Both the position numbers and the translations under genes were made by a program. Positions 17,810-27,478 of a DNA stretch of 64,000 nucleotides are shown one piece after another (within the stretch, counting starts at the first letter, position 1; every line of letters begins with the position of its first letter). The stretch lies in the NCBI GenBank assembly GCA_016709155.1, contig JADJEI010000013.1:1054001-1118000 (forward strand), in the 5' to 3' direction. The DNA comes from Ignavibacteriales bacterium. GTDB lineage: Bacteria; Bacteroidota; Ignavibacteria; Ignavibacteriales; Ignavibacteriaceae. Under the pieces are notes generated by a model. The model made no database searches. It was not told the DNA's origin and worked only from the letters and a program-made list of their open reading frames with translations.

Positions 17810-18965
17810 TAAAAAACTTTTTGCTGTTAGTGCTCTCTTTGATGATCCAAATAAAATTATTAAAGCCGCTTCAAAAATCTCAGAGAGTGGTTATACAAAA
17901 TATGATGTAAACACACCTTACCCTGTCCATGGTATGGACAAAGCAATGAAACTGAAACCATCAAATCTTGGTTTTGTCACTTTATTCTTCGGGTTATCAG
18001 GAACCGCAATTGCATTGTTATTTATGTACTGGACTATGTCAGTTGATTACCCCATGGTAATTGGAGGTAAACCATTTTTTGCACTGCCGGCTTTCATCCC
18101 TGTAACTTTTGAACTAACCGTTTTATTGGCCACTCTTTCAACTGTAATTGGAATGCTCGCTTTTTTCTTTAAACTTCCTGCAAATAGTCATCCCTTACAC
18201 GATACTGATTACATGCAAAATGTTTCTAAAGACAAATACGGAATATTTGTGGAGTCAGCCGATCCTTTATTTGATGAAAATAAATTAAGAAATCTATTTA
18301 AAGAACTTGGAGCAATTAAAACTGAAGATATTTTTATACCTGAAGAAGAAACCTATCCGGTTTTTCAACCAAAATTTCTGATTTTATTATTTATTACTGC
18401 ATTAGTTGTATCAGGTGGAACTTATTTCACCTTGAACAAGCTTATGTACACTTTACCATTCAATTGGATGATGGAACAGGGAAAGCTTAATCCGCAAAAG
18501 GGGAGTGTACTTTTTGCTGATGGATTTGGAATGCGAAAACCAGTCGAGGGAACTGTAGCTCGTGGATTTATTCCATACCCTTACAAAGGTGAATCGAATC
18601 CTCCGCAAACATTGAGTAACCCATTGCTGCCGACTAAAGCGGTTCTCGAATTAGGTAAAAAGAAATTTCTAACTTTTTGCAGTCCCTGTCACGGAAATTT
18701 TGCTGATGGTGACAGCAGGTTAAATGGTCAATTTCCAAATCCACCTACCTTACATTCTGAACGAGCAAGAAATTTTAGTGACGGTATGATATTTCATATT
18801 ATAACTAACGGACAAAATGTGATGCCTTCTTATGCATCACAAATTACAAGAGAAGAGCGCTGGGCAATTGTAAATTATGTGAGAGTACTTCAGCGTTCAA
18901 AAAATGCTTCTGATTCAGATTTATTATTGAGTAAAGAGGAGAGTTCAAAAAATGTCGCAAAATAA
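17802..18965 (+). CDS. Fused alternative complex III subunits D and E
   Basis: About 387 aa from ATG 17802 (GGAGGC upstream), overlapping actC by 8 bp. Residues 1-180 are an ActD (DUF3341) domain with LFAVSALFDDPNKI at the N-terminus and two membrane helices. A third helix (FLILLFITALVVSGGTYF) follows, then a monoheme cytochrome c domain with CSPCHG near 290 and VMPSYASQI as likely Met-ligand region. In organisms where the complex was first described ActD and ActE are separate genes, so this is a gene fusion. The cytochrome part is the probable exit for electrons. Confidence 0.88.
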   Translation: MNNKKLFAVSALFDDPNKIIKAASKISESGYTKYDVNTPYPVHGMDKAMKLKPSNLGFVTLFFGLSGTAIALLFMYWTMSVDYPMVIGGKPFFALPAFIPVTFELTVLLATLSTVIGMLAFFFKLPANSHPLHDTDYMQNVSKDKYGIFVESADPLFDENKLRNLFKELGAIKTEDIFIPEEETYPVFQPKFLILLFITALVVSGGTYFTLNKLMYTLPFNWMMEQGKLNPQKGSVLFADGFGMRKPVEGTVARGFIPYPYKGESNPPQTLSNPLLPTKAVLELGKKKFLTFCSPCHGNFADGDSRLNGQFPNPPTLHSERARNFSDGMIFHIITNGQNVMPSYASQITREERWAIVNYVRVLQRSKNASDSDLLLSKEESSKNVAK

Positions 18966-20136
18966 ATATCTGAAAAAAGAACTGCCTGCAAGTTTAAATA
19001 AGATCGGTTGGGTTCTCTTAGTTGTTGGAGCGGCATTGGGATTGCTCGGATTTTATGTTGATCATACAAGAGCAGTATTTAGTTACTTGGTGGCGTACAT
19101 GTTTTTGGTAAGCCTTGGTGTAGGTTCTGTATTTTTGTTAGCCCTCGAATATGTAGCGGGAGCGGATTGGAGTGTTCCCTTTAGAAGGATCATCGAATTT
19201 ACCGGCTTCATAACTCCATTTCTTTTAATCCTCGTAATTCCTCTGTTATTTAATTTGGAGGAATTATTTAAATGGGCACAACCACAGATTGTAGCAAAGG
19301 ATGAAATACTTACCGGCAAATCGCCATATTTAAATACCGAATTTTTTATTATCAGGGTGGTGGTATTTATTTTTATCTGGTCGGCATTCTATTTCTTTAT
19401 AAGCAGAAATTCACTCAAACAAGATTCGAATGGTGATCAAAAACTTACGAGAATAAATATCAAATTGTCGGCAATATTTATCCCGTTGTTTGCATTAACT
19501 ATCTCATTTACATCATTTGATTGGATGATGAGTTTGGAGCCTCACTGGTTCTCTACAATTTTTGGGGTTTACTTTTTTTCCGGGACTGTGATTGCTGCGC
19601 TGGCATGCGCAACAATTTTTGCAATCCCCTTAAAAGAAAAAGGATATTTGCATTCTGATTTAAATAACGAGCACCTTTTTAGTTTTGGTGCTTTGCTTTT
19701 CGCATTTGTAAATTTTTGGGCATACATTGCATTCTCTCAATATTTATTAATATGGTACGCCGATCTTCCAGAAGAAACAGTTTGGTTTTTAACAAGATGG
19801 CAGGGAAGCTGGGCTTACTTTTCTATTTTATTAATTGTAATCCACTTTTTAGTTCCTTACATCATTCTGCTTTCACAACCGGCTAAAATGGATCCAAAAC
19901 GATTGAAATTTTCAGCAGTTTGGTTATTGTTTGCTCATCTGTTTGATCTTTTTTGGTTAATAATGCCAAGTGTAAAATCAATGGAACATGGGTATATTTT
20001 TAGCTGGATTGATCTGGTATTTCCAGTAGCTGCTGTAGGAATTGTTATAATAATCTTTACCTTAAAAGCTAAGAATAATAATCTAATTCCCGTTGGCGAT
20101 CCTAAGCTGCAAAAGGGTTTGAATTTTCATTTATAA
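18952..20136 (+). CDS. actF: Alternative complex III subunit F, NrfD-like membrane protein
   Basis: 394 aa, about ten membrane helices. Typical ActF stretches are WVLLVVGAALGLLGFYVDH near the N-terminus, FDWMMSLEPHWFSTIFGVYF in the centre and a conserved LLFAHLFDLFWLIMP. It is the second membrane subunit of ACIII and a paralogue of ActC. The start overlaps the preceding gene by 14 bp, in a different frame, which argues for coupled translation. It completes the ACIII subunits (A, B, C, D-E, F). Confidence 0.92.
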   Translation: MSQNKYLKKELPASLNKIGWVLLVVGAALGLLGFYVDHTRAVFSYLVAYMFLVSLGVGSVFLLALEYVAGADWSVPFRRIIEFTGFITPFLLILVIPLLFNLEELFKWAQPQIVAKDEILTGKSPYLNTEFFIIRVVVFIFIWSAFYFFISRNSLKQDSNGDQKLTRINIKLSAIFIPLFALTISFTSFDWMMSLEPHWFSTIFGVYFFSGTVIAALACATIFAIPLKEKGYLHSDLNNEHLFSFGALLFAFVNFWAYIAFSQYLLIWYADLPEETVWFLTRWQGSWAYFSILLIVIHFLVPYIILLSQPAKMDPKRLKFSAVWLLFAHLFDLFWLIMPSVKSMEHGYIFSWIDLVFPVAAVGIVIIIFTLKAKNNNLIPVGDPKLQKGLNFHL

Positions 20137-20151
20137 TTTTAAGTTGATAAT

Positions 20152-21069
20152 ATGATTGAGAAAATAAAAAGTACATTTAAAGAAGTTTTAGATAATCCAG
20201 GAAAAATCCTCGGAATTAGTTATATCTATGTAATTATAATTGGAATACTTATCGGTCTATATTATGTCTCACGGATAAATGAAGTTGCTAAACAAAAAAT
20301 TCCAGGTGTACTTCCCGATACTACAAAAGATACTGACCTTGTTTTGATGGAGGCAAAAAGCGTTCCCTCAATAGATCTAAATGTAGTTTCTGTAGCAAGT
20401 GCTGAACTAGTAGAGAAGGGTAAAACATTGTTCCAAACTTCCTGTGTATCGTGTCATGGAGAAACCGGTCAGGGAAACGGTCCCGGCGGCGTCGCATTAA
20501 ATCCCCCTCCTCGCAACTTCACATCTGCGGATGGCTGGAAAAACAGCCCGCTGATTAGTGGCATTTACAAAACACTCGAAGAAGGAATACCGGGAAGTGG
20601 AATGATTTCTTATAATTTTTTAACTCCTGAGGACAGGTTCGCATTGGCGCATTATATAAGGGAAACTTTTTTAAAGAATGCACCGAAGGATACTCCTGAT
20701 GAATTATCGTTACTTGATGCGACCTATAATCTATCAAAGGTTCAAAATATCCCCGCGCAAATACCTGTTAAAAGCGCAATGATTATTTCGTCGAACGAAG
20801 CTGAAAAGAAATCTGAATTCATTCAAAAATTAATTCCCGAAATTTTGAATAGTTCAGAAAGAGGTGCGGAATTATTAAAAGATAATACTTCCAATGTTTC
20901 GAAAGCAATTGCGGTTCTAATGAATGATATTAGCTGGAAGAATAATCAGAATCAATTCGTTAGTTTAGTAGTGAATGAAGTAAACCAAAATGGATTCAGT
21001 AATTCGGTTTTTAGATTGACTTTGGAAGATTGGAACGTATTGTTTAACTATGTAAATCAAAAGTTTTAA
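20152..21069 (+). CDS. Membrane-anchored monoheme cytochrome c
   Basis: 305 aa. One membrane helix (ILGISYIYVIIIGILIGLYYV) follows a short cytoplasmic N-terminus, with a CVSCHG heme site near residue 101, and SGMISYNFLTPEDRFALAHYI as the Met-ligand and terminal-helix region. The last 100 residues are a helical extension without a heme. It starts 15 bp after actF and precedes sco, so it likely shuttles electrons from ACIII to the cytochrome oxidase. The fold resembles CcoP-type c domains, but there is a single heme. Confidence 0.85.
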   Translation: MIEKIKSTFKEVLDNPGKILGISYIYVIIIGILIGLYYVSRINEVAKQKIPGVLPDTTKDTDLVLMEAKSVPSIDLNVVSVASAELVEKGKTLFQTSCVSCHGETGQGNGPGGVALNPPPRNFTSADGWKNSPLISGIYKTLEEGIPGSGMISYNFLTPEDRFALAHYIRETFLKNAPKDTPDELSLLDATYNLSKVQNIPAQIPVKSAMIISSNEAEKKSEFIQKLIPEILNSSERGAELLKDNTSNVSKAIAVLMNDISWKNNQNQFVSLVVNEVNQNGFSNSVFRLTLEDWNVLFNYVNQKF

Positions 21070-21075
21070 TTCAAT

Positions 21076-21873
21076 ATGAAATTTCATATAAAATTAATTT
21101 TTATTTCATTTCTTTTAATCAATTCCGCATTTGGAAATGATAAAAAAATTGAAGTGGGAATTGATGAGCAGTTGGGAAAATATATTTCGCTTGATGCGCA
21201 GTTTAAAAATGAATCAAACGAAACCATTCTCTTAAAAGATTTAGTAGATAAACCTGTAGTCATAGCATTCGTTTATTATCAATGTCCAAGTATTTGCAAT
21301 CCATTAATGTTGGAAATTGCTGATGTTGTTAACAAAGTTGATCTAAATCTTGGTACGGATTACAAAATTATTTGCATAAGTATAAATGACGATGAAACTT
21401 CTGCAATTGCAACATCTAAAAAGAATAATTTTTTAGGTATGATCAATCATCAAGTTAACCCAAATGCCTGGGTGTTTCTCACCGGTGACAGTACAAATAT
21501 TTTGAAGTGCACACAATCCGCTGGATTTTATTTTAAAAGGGATGGTGAAGACTTTGCTCACACGGGCGCATTAATTTTTCTTTCTCCGGATGGAAAAATT
21601 TGTAGATACATATTTCCTGATTATTCAGATAGCAGGGGTTTTGGAATTTTGCCTTTCGACTTTAAAATGGCGTTGATGGAAGCATCAGATGGAAGAGTAG
21701 GTACGACTATAGCACGCGTTTTACAGTATTGCTTTAGTTATAGCCCCGAAGGTCAAACTTATGTTTTGAATCTTACAAGGATTTTTGGTGCTATTATAAT
21801 TTTGTTCGCAGGGGTATTTATATTTTTTGTAATTAAATTAAAACCAAAAAAATTAAAGCCGAGGATTACTTAA
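21076..21873 (+). CDS. SCO1/SenC-family copper chaperone
   Basis: 265 aa. Signal peptide (IKLIFISFLLINSAFG), then a thioredoxin-like fold with the copper-binding CPSICNP motif near residue 75 and the conserved distal His in DFAHTGALIFLSPDG. A C-terminal membrane helix (IFGAIIILFAGVFIFFVI) anchors it. Sco proteins insert copper at, or reduce, the CuA site of cytochrome oxidase subunit II, which is encoded 3.5 kb downstream in the same operon. Confidence 0.93.
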   Translation: MKFHIKLIFISFLLINSAFGNDKKIEVGIDEQLGKYISLDAQFKNESNETILLKDLVDKPVVIAFVYYQCPSICNPLMLEIADVVNKVDLNLGTDYKIICISINDDETSAIATSKKNNFLGMINHQVNPNAWVFLTGDSTNILKCTQSAGFYFKRDGEDFAHTGALIFLSPDGKICRYIFPDYSDSRGFGILPFDFKMALMEASDGRVGTTIARVLQYCFSYSPEGQTYVLNLTRIFGAIIILFAGVFIFFVIKLKPKKLKPRIT

Positions 21874-21881
21874 GGATAAAT

Positions 21882-23548
21882 ATGGCAAGTGACGTTAATG
21901 AATTAAAAAATAATGGAAGAGAACCGAGTTATCTTGAGTATAAAGGAAAACATACCGGGTTACTTGGATGGATACTTTCGACTGATCACAAAAGAATTGG
22001 AATACTATACCTCACAGGATTAATTATCTTTTTCCTTACCGGAATGACTTTCGGGTTCCTGATGAGGTTGGAACTGATTTCGCCCGGGAAGACCATCATT
22101 GATCCACAAACTTATAATTCGTTTTTCACTCTCCATGGAGTGATAATGATTTTTTTGTTTGTGATTCCTGGTTTACCCGCAGTATTTGGAAATTTTTTTC
22201 CTGCCAATTTTGATTGGGGCGAAAGATGTTTCATTTCCAAGAGTGAACTTATTGTCCTGGTACTTGTATATTATTGGAGCTTTACTGGTACTTGTATCAT
22301 TATTATTGCCAGGCGGTCCGGTAGATACTGGATGGACATTTTATATCCCATATAGCGTTCGGACTGGAACGAATGTTATGTTCGCTTTGTTTGGTGCATT
22401 TGTATTAGGATTCTCCTCGATACTCACCGGGTTAAATTTTATCACTACAATTCATCGCTTAAGGGCGCCGGGAATGGGTTGGTTTAAGATGCCGCTATTT
22501 ACCTGGGCACTTTATGCCACAGCCTGGGTTCAGGTGCTTGCTACTCCTATTGTCGGGATTACTTTTGCTTTTAGTTGCTGTTGAAAGAGCATTTGGAGTT
22601 GGTATTTTCGATCCTGCACTTGGCGGTGATCCTGTTCTATTTCAACATTTGTTTTGGATATACTCGCATCCTGCCGTTTACATTATGATTTTACCTGCGA
22701 TGGGGATAGTTTCAGAAATTATCCCGGTTTTTTCGAGACGAACTATTTTTGGTTACAAGTTCATTGCTTTTTCAAGTATCGCAATTGCGTTATTTGGCTC
22801 ATTAGTCTGGGCGCATCACATGTTTACAGCAGGAATGAGCAACACCTCACAATTTGTATTTTCGCTTTTAACAATGGTGGTTGCAATTCCCAGTGCAATT
22901 AAAGTTTTTAACTGGACTGCAACACTCTACAAAGGTTCTATTGAATTAGCCCCCCCGATGCTTTATGCTCTTGCGTTTATTTTCCTTTTCACTATTGGAG
23001 GCTTGACCGGCATAATGCAAGGTATTCTGACTGTAGATATTCAAGTGCACGATACTTCCTTTATCGTTGCTCATTTTCATTATGTAATGTTTGGCGGAAC
23101 AGGTTTTGGTATTTTTGCGGCAATGCATTACTGGTTTCCCAAAATGTTTGCTCGAATGTACAATCTTACTGTTGCCAAGGTCGCTTTTTGGATTGTTTTC
23201 GTCGGATTTAACACCCTTTATTTCCCGATGTTTATTATGGGCTGGCTCGGAATGCCAAGAAGATATTATGATTATCTTCCCGAATTTCAAACCTACCACG
23301 TAATTTCGACGATTGGTTCGTGGATTTTAATTTCAGGAATTTTATTAATGTTTTATAATTTCTATCGTTCATTTAGGGGCGGAAGGAAAGTTACTGAAAA
23401 TAATATCTGGGGCGGCGAGACCATGGAGTGGAAAGTTCAAACTCCACCAATTTTAGAAAATTATCACGATGTTCCGACAATTACTGCCGGACCTTACGAC
23501 TATAAAATTAATGATTCAGTAAATCTTAAACAGGAGGTAGTTAATTGA
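21882..23548 (+). CDS. ctaD: Cytochrome c oxidase subunit I, interrupted by two frameshifts
   Basis: The heme-copper catalytic subunit, about 554 aa when repaired. The first part has WILSTDHKRIGILYL and FTLHGVIMIFLF (low-spin heme His). The frame breaks in T7 at 22193-22199; removing one T gives GNFFLPILIGAKDV. The second break is a T4 run at 22569-22572; removing one T gives ITFALVAVERAFGVG. Downstream come WIYSHPAVYIMILP (CuB His and cross-linked Tyr), WAHHMFTAGM and FIVAHFHYVMFG (heme a and a3 ligands), so every active-site residue is there. Both lesions are in T runs and are very likely sequence errors. Its stop overlaps the ctaE TTG. Confidence 0.92.
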
Positions 23549-24165
23549 GCAGTCAAGATCACGCTGTGGCTCACGTTCACCGCGATGATGTAGCTTCGCG
23601 AATGGGAATGTGGTTGTTCTTATTCACCGAATTATTGTTATTCGGAGGTATGTTTTTTATTTACTCTGTTTATAGGTTTACGCATCAGGTTGATTTTCAT
23701 CTTGCCGCAAAAGAATTGAATACAGTGATGGGTACTTTTAATACTGCTATTCTTCTAACAAGCAGTTTAACAATGGCTTTATCAATTGCCGCAATTCAGA
23801 AGAAAAACAAAAACCTGTCTATATTTTTTCAGGTTATTACAATCGTACTTGCGTTATCATTTATGGTTAATAAATATTTTGAATGGACTGCCAAATTCCA
23901 TCATGGTATTTTCCCCGGTTCTCCCGAATTACTTGATAAACCAAATGGTGAAATCCTTTTCTTTGGATTATATTATGTAATGACGGGACTGCACGGTCTC
24001 CACGTTATAATAGGAATGATTTTAATCGGATATATGACAAGGCTGACTAAGAAGGAGATAATAACGTCTGAAAGCTTTGTAAAATTGGAATCAGCAGGAT
24101 TGTATTGGCATCTTGTTGATATAATCTGGATATTTTTGTTCCCTCTATTTTACTTAATCACTTAA
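23545..24165 (+). CDS. ctaE: Cytochrome c oxidase subunit III
   Basis: 206 aa from TTG 23545, which overlaps the ctaD TGA by 4 bp and has AGGAGG 7 bases upstream. Five membrane helices. Family signatures are RMGMWLFLFTELLLFGGMF at the N-terminus, YYVMTGLHGLHVIIGM and the terminal YWHLVDIIWIFLFPLFYL. Length matches the five-helix bacterial form. Subunit III stabilises the proton-pumping core. Confidence 0.94.
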   Translation: MSSQDHAVAHVHRDDVASRMGMWLFLFTELLLFGGMFFIYSVYRFTHQVDFHLAAKELNTVMGTFNTAILLTSSLTMALSIAAIQKKNKNLSIFFQVITIVLALSFMVNKYFEWTAKFHHGIFPGSPELLDKPNGEILFFGLYYVMTGLHGLHVIIGMILIGYMTRLTKKEIITSESFVKLESAGLYWHLVDIIWIFLFPLFYLIT

Positions 24166-24174
24166 GGTAATTAA

Positions 24175-24474
24175 ATGCATATTAGCGAAAAACATGAAGA
24201 GCACACCACCGGTTATGGGATATACATTTTAGTATGGATGTCCTTAATGACTTTGACCGCAATTACTGTTGCTGTTGCGGGGATAAATTTGAGCAACTTT
24301 ACCGTAGCTACTGCCTTAATAATAGCTTCAATTAAATCATACCTGGTTTTGACAATATTTATGCATTTACGAAGCGAAGAAAAAGCATTTAGAATTTTTG
24401 TTGGTGTTGCGATATTTTTTGTGCTCATTTCAATTATTCTTTTATTCTCAGATTATTCTTTTGTTGCAAGGTAA
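24175..24474 (+). CDS. ctaF: Cytochrome c oxidase subunit IV (prokaryotic type)
   Basis: 99 aa with three membrane helices. ILVWMSLMTLTAITVAVAG and SIKSYLVLTIFMHLR match the small COX4 pfam family of bacterial caa3/aa3 oxidases, which help assemble the CuB site. It lies 9 bp after ctaE and 5 bp before ctaC. Confidence 0.9.
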   Translation: MHISEKHEEHTTGYGIYILVWMSLMTLTAITVAVAGINLSNFTVATALIIASIKSYLVLTIFMHLRSEEKAFRIFVGVAIFFVLISIILLFSDYSFVAR

Positions 24475-24479
24475 ATAAT

Positions 24480-25112
24480 ATGAATCAAGGATCAGGCGCA
24501 TCATCTTTTGTAAATTCTGTTGACACAGCTTTTTTAATAACACTCGTTGTGTCAATTTTCTTTCTTGTTCTTATCACCGGATTGATGATTTATTTTGTTA
24601 TTAAATATAGCCGCAAAAAAAATCCAAGACCTTCAAACATCCACGGCAATATGGGACTTGAGATCACGTGGACTTTAATTCCCACCATTCTTGTCTTGGT
24701 GATGTTTTATTTTGGGTGGACAGGCTATTTAGACATGTCTTATCCGCCGGAAAATGCATATCAAATTGATGTGACCGCTCAAATGTGGAAATGGACTTTT
24801 ACATACAAGGAAGGGGTTCAGTACGATACTTTGTATGTTCCTTCTGATAAACCTGTTTTGCTAAATTTGCATTCGATGGATGTGAATCACGCATTTTTTG
24901 TCCCGGCATTCAGAATCAAGAAAGATGTCTATCCGGGATCATTGAAGAGAAGTGTTTGGTTCGAGGCGAAAGAAGGTGTCTATGATATTGCTTGTGCAGA
25001 ATACTGTGGATTAAATCACTCTTACATGTACAATAAAGTGATTGCTTTGCCTCAAGCTAAATTCGACTTGTGGTTAAATGATAAAGTTAATTCTTCAAAG
25101 GGAAGCAAGTAA
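24480..25112 (+). CDS. ctaC: Cytochrome c oxidase subunit II
   Basis: 210 aa. Two N-terminal membrane helices, then a cupredoxin domain with the CuA ligands: His in DVNHAFFVPAFRI, and CAEYCGLNHSYM near the C-terminus (two Cys, Glu carbonyl, His, Met). There is no fused cytochrome c domain, so this is an aa3 rather than caa3 form and needs a separate donor, probably one of the cytochromes in this operon. Subunit II comes after III and IV, an order different from the common CtaC-CtaD-CtaE. Confidence 0.94.
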   Translation: MNQGSGASSFVNSVDTAFLITLVVSIFFLVLITGLMIYFVIKYSRKKNPRPSNIHGNMGLEITWTLIPTILVLVMFYFGWTGYLDMSYPPENAYQIDVTAQMWKWTFTYKEGVQYDTLYVPSDKPVLLNLHSMDVNHAFFVPAFRIKKDVYPGSLKRSVWFEAKEGVYDIACAEYCGLNHSYMYNKVIALPQAKFDLWLNDKVNSSKGSK

Positions 25113-25118
25113 TAAATT

Positions 25119-25988
25119 TTGAAAAATAAAATTGAAATATTATTAGAGTTAACAAAGTTTAGAATAACTTTTTTTGTTACAGTTACCGCTGTCTTCGGGT
25201 TTGTCAGCAACACGGGAAAAATAAATACTTCGCTGATTACACCAGCTTTAGGAATATTGTTCTTAGCTTGCAGTTCGGCAGTATTAAATCACATTCAAGA
25301 ACGAACTACCGATGCCATTATGGAAAGGACAAAACAGCGCCCGATTCCTTCCGGCAGAATTTCGGCAGCATCAGCACTTTTGATTTTTGCAATTTTATTT
25401 TTAATTGGCTCAGGTCTATTATTTTTCTTTTCCGGTTGGATTACGCTGCTGCTTGGGCTGCTAAACTTGCTCTGGTATAATGCTATTTACACTCCGTTAA
25501 AAAAGAAAACGGCACTTGCAATTATTCCCGGATCATTAGTCGGAGCTATCCCTCCGATGATAGGCTGGGTTGCTTCGGGCGGTGATATTTTTGATCCTGC
25601 AAGTTTAATGATAGCATTTTTCTTTTTCATCTGGCAAATCCCTCATTTCTGGCTCTTACTATTAATGCTGAATAAAGAATATGAAAGTGCAGGGTTCCCG
25701 ACATTAACAAAAATATTTAGTCAGGCACAATTAAGTAGAATCACATTTGTTTGGATAGCAGCTACAGCAGTATCAGCGATTATAATCCCTCTATACGGAC
25801 TGACTAAATTCACTTTTATAAATGTGTTACTTTTAGCTGCCGGGATCTGGTTGACTGTTAGAGCCGTTAAATTAATAACGGGCACAGGAAGTCGAATTGA
25901 AGTTATTCCGGCTTTCAGACAAATAAATATTTTTGCTTTAATTGTAATTGTACTTATTTCTTTAGATAAACTTCTCTCAAATATATAA
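25119..25988 (+). CDS. ctaB: Protoheme IX farnesyltransferase (heme O synthase)
   Basis: 289 aa from TTG 25119. The UbiA-type prenyltransferase signatures are N(H)IQERTTDAIMERTKQRPIP (Asp-rich substrate loop with the invariant ERT...RP) and YTPLKKKT, GSLVGAIPPMIGW, and WQIPHFW. About eight membrane helices. It farnesylates heme B to heme O for heme A biosynthesis and so serves the oxidase encoded just upstream. No ctaA (heme A synthase) is present in the window. Confidence 0.93.
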   Translation: MKNKIEILLELTKFRITFFVTVTAVFGFVSNTGKINTSLITPALGILFLACSSAVLNHIQERTTDAIMERTKQRPIPSGRISAASALLIFAILFLIGSGLLFFFSGWITLLLGLLNLLWYNAIYTPLKKKTALAIIPGSLVGAIPPMIGWVASGGDIFDPASLMIAFFFFIWQIPHFWLLLLMLNKEYESAGFPTLTKIFSQAQLSRITFVWIAATAVSAIIIPLYGLTKFTFINVLLLAAGIWLTVRAVKLITGTGSRIEVIPAFRQINIFALIVIVLISLDKLLSNI

Positions 25989-26004
25989 AACAGGTAGTAG
26001 TCAG

Positions 26005-27333
26005 ATGACATTTTTAGATAAATTTGTTTTACCTCAATCAGCAGAGCATATAGAACTACTCCATTACATGCTATTGCTGGTTTTATTTCTTTTCATCCCA
26101 TTTATTTCTTTAATTTTTGGCGGAACACTGTTCTCAATTTTCTATAAACGAAAATATGAGAAAGGTGGGGATAGAAACTATGAAATACTTGCAAAGGAAT
26201 TTATCAACACAAGTACTATTAACAAAAGCATAGGAATAATTTTGGGTATTGTCCCATTAATCGCAATAATTCTTATTTATGCGCAGTTATTGGATCAGTC
26301 TGGAGATTCTGCTCTAAGCTATCTGATGGTCTCGTTTTTATTTCTACTACCGGCAATTATTTTGATTTATACTTACCGATATTCTTTTAATTTTAGTCAG
26401 ATATTTGAACCTGTGCACCAATCTCCGAATGAATCTGCGCAGGAAGATTTTCTACAATTAAAATCAAGTGCAATCAAACTTGCTTCAAAAACGGGTCGAA
26501 ATGGAATAGTTTTTTTATTTTTTTCAATTTGGTTTTTTGTTGCAGGATTGAATGAAGCAAGCAATGTAGATACCATCAAATTATCATTTATTGGTGGACT
26601 ATTCTCATTTCCAGTTATCATCAAGCTGTTACTTTTTATTTTTTTCTCGTTAGCATTTGCAGGCTCGACGCTCCTGTTTTCTTTCTTTTATTGGGAGGGT
26701 GGAAATAAAAAGTATTCAAATGAGATTAAGAATTTTGTCAAAGAGCAGACATCAAAAATTACTTTGTGGTCAGCTATTTCTCTTCCTCTGTTAATTTTAT
26801 TTACACTAATAAATATTCCTGCAGAACTTTTATCTGGTTCAATTTTTGGATTTTCCATTATTAGTTTGGTACTGATTTTTATCTCCTATCATTCATTATA
26901 TTCCCTAAATAAAGGGACAGCTATTAGTGCTGGCGGAGTAGTCTTTTATTCACTTCTCTTTGCCTTGCTCTCTTTGACGATTAAAGATCAATTGATAATG
27001 TCGAATGCCACTAAGACTCACTCTCTAATTTTAGCTTCTCAGTACGAGAAGTATCTCGCAGATTTGAAGGGGGAAACAGGAATTGTAGCTGTAAGCGGAC
27101 AGGATATTTTTAATACAAGGTGTTCCGCCTGCCATAAGTTTGACGTTAAGTTAGTTGGTCCTCCATACAAAGAAACGTTACCTAAATATGAAGGCAAGTT
27201 AGCCCAGCTTATTTCATTTATTAAAAACCCCGTTAAGGTAAATGCTGCATATCCCCCAATGCCAAACCCCGGGCTTAAACCTAACGAAGTAGAAGCTGTA
27301 GCAAAATATATCCTTGAGACTTACAAGAAATAA
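26005..27333 (+). CDS. Polytopic membrane protein with C-terminal cytochrome c domain
   Basis: 442 aa. About eight membrane helices occupy residues 15-330 (for instance IGIILGIVPLIAIILIYAQ, and GGVVFYSLLFALLSLTI). A periplasmic monoheme cytochrome c domain fills the last 80, with RCSACHK and the ligand-type YPPMPNPGLK. The membrane part has no motif I recognise and is not NrfD or heme-copper-like by eye. As the last gene of the respiratory operon it may be an alternative electron carrier or a quinol/cytochrome adaptor. It starts 16 bp after ctaB. Confidence 0.72.
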   Translation: MTFLDKFVLPQSAEHIELLHYMLLLVLFLFIPFISLIFGGTLFSIFYKRKYEKGGDRNYEILAKEFINTSTINKSIGIILGIVPLIAIILIYAQLLDQSGDSALSYLMVSFLFLLPAIILIYTYRYSFNFSQIFEPVHQSPNESAQEDFLQLKSSAIKLASKTGRNGIVFLFFSIWFFVAGLNEASNVDTIKLSFIGGLFSFPVIIKLLLFIFFSLAFAGSTLLFSFFYWEGGNKKYSNEIKNFVKEQTSKITLWSAISLPLLILFTLINIPAELLSGSIFGFSIISLVLIFISYHSLYSLNKGTAISAGGVVFYSLLFALLSLTIKDQLIMSNATKTHSLILASQYEKYLADLKGETGIVAVSGQDIFNTRCSACHKFDVKLVGPPYKETLPKYEGKLAQLISFIKNPVKVNAAYPPMPNPGLKPNEVEAVAKYILETYKK

Positions 27334-27478
27334 TAATTATATTTCTTAATAAAGTATCTTGACTGATGAATAGAAAATAACTTGATTTTACTTTTCGCTG
27401 GATGTAATTTTAATGTTAAATCTAATAGTTAATTTTTATAATAATTTAATTTTCCCTAAATAATCAAAGAGGTAAGTG

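Noticed and set aside
22186..22584. Separate small gene inside the ctaD region
   Set aside because: Its translation matches the middle of subunit I, so it is a fragment created by frameshifts, not a gene.
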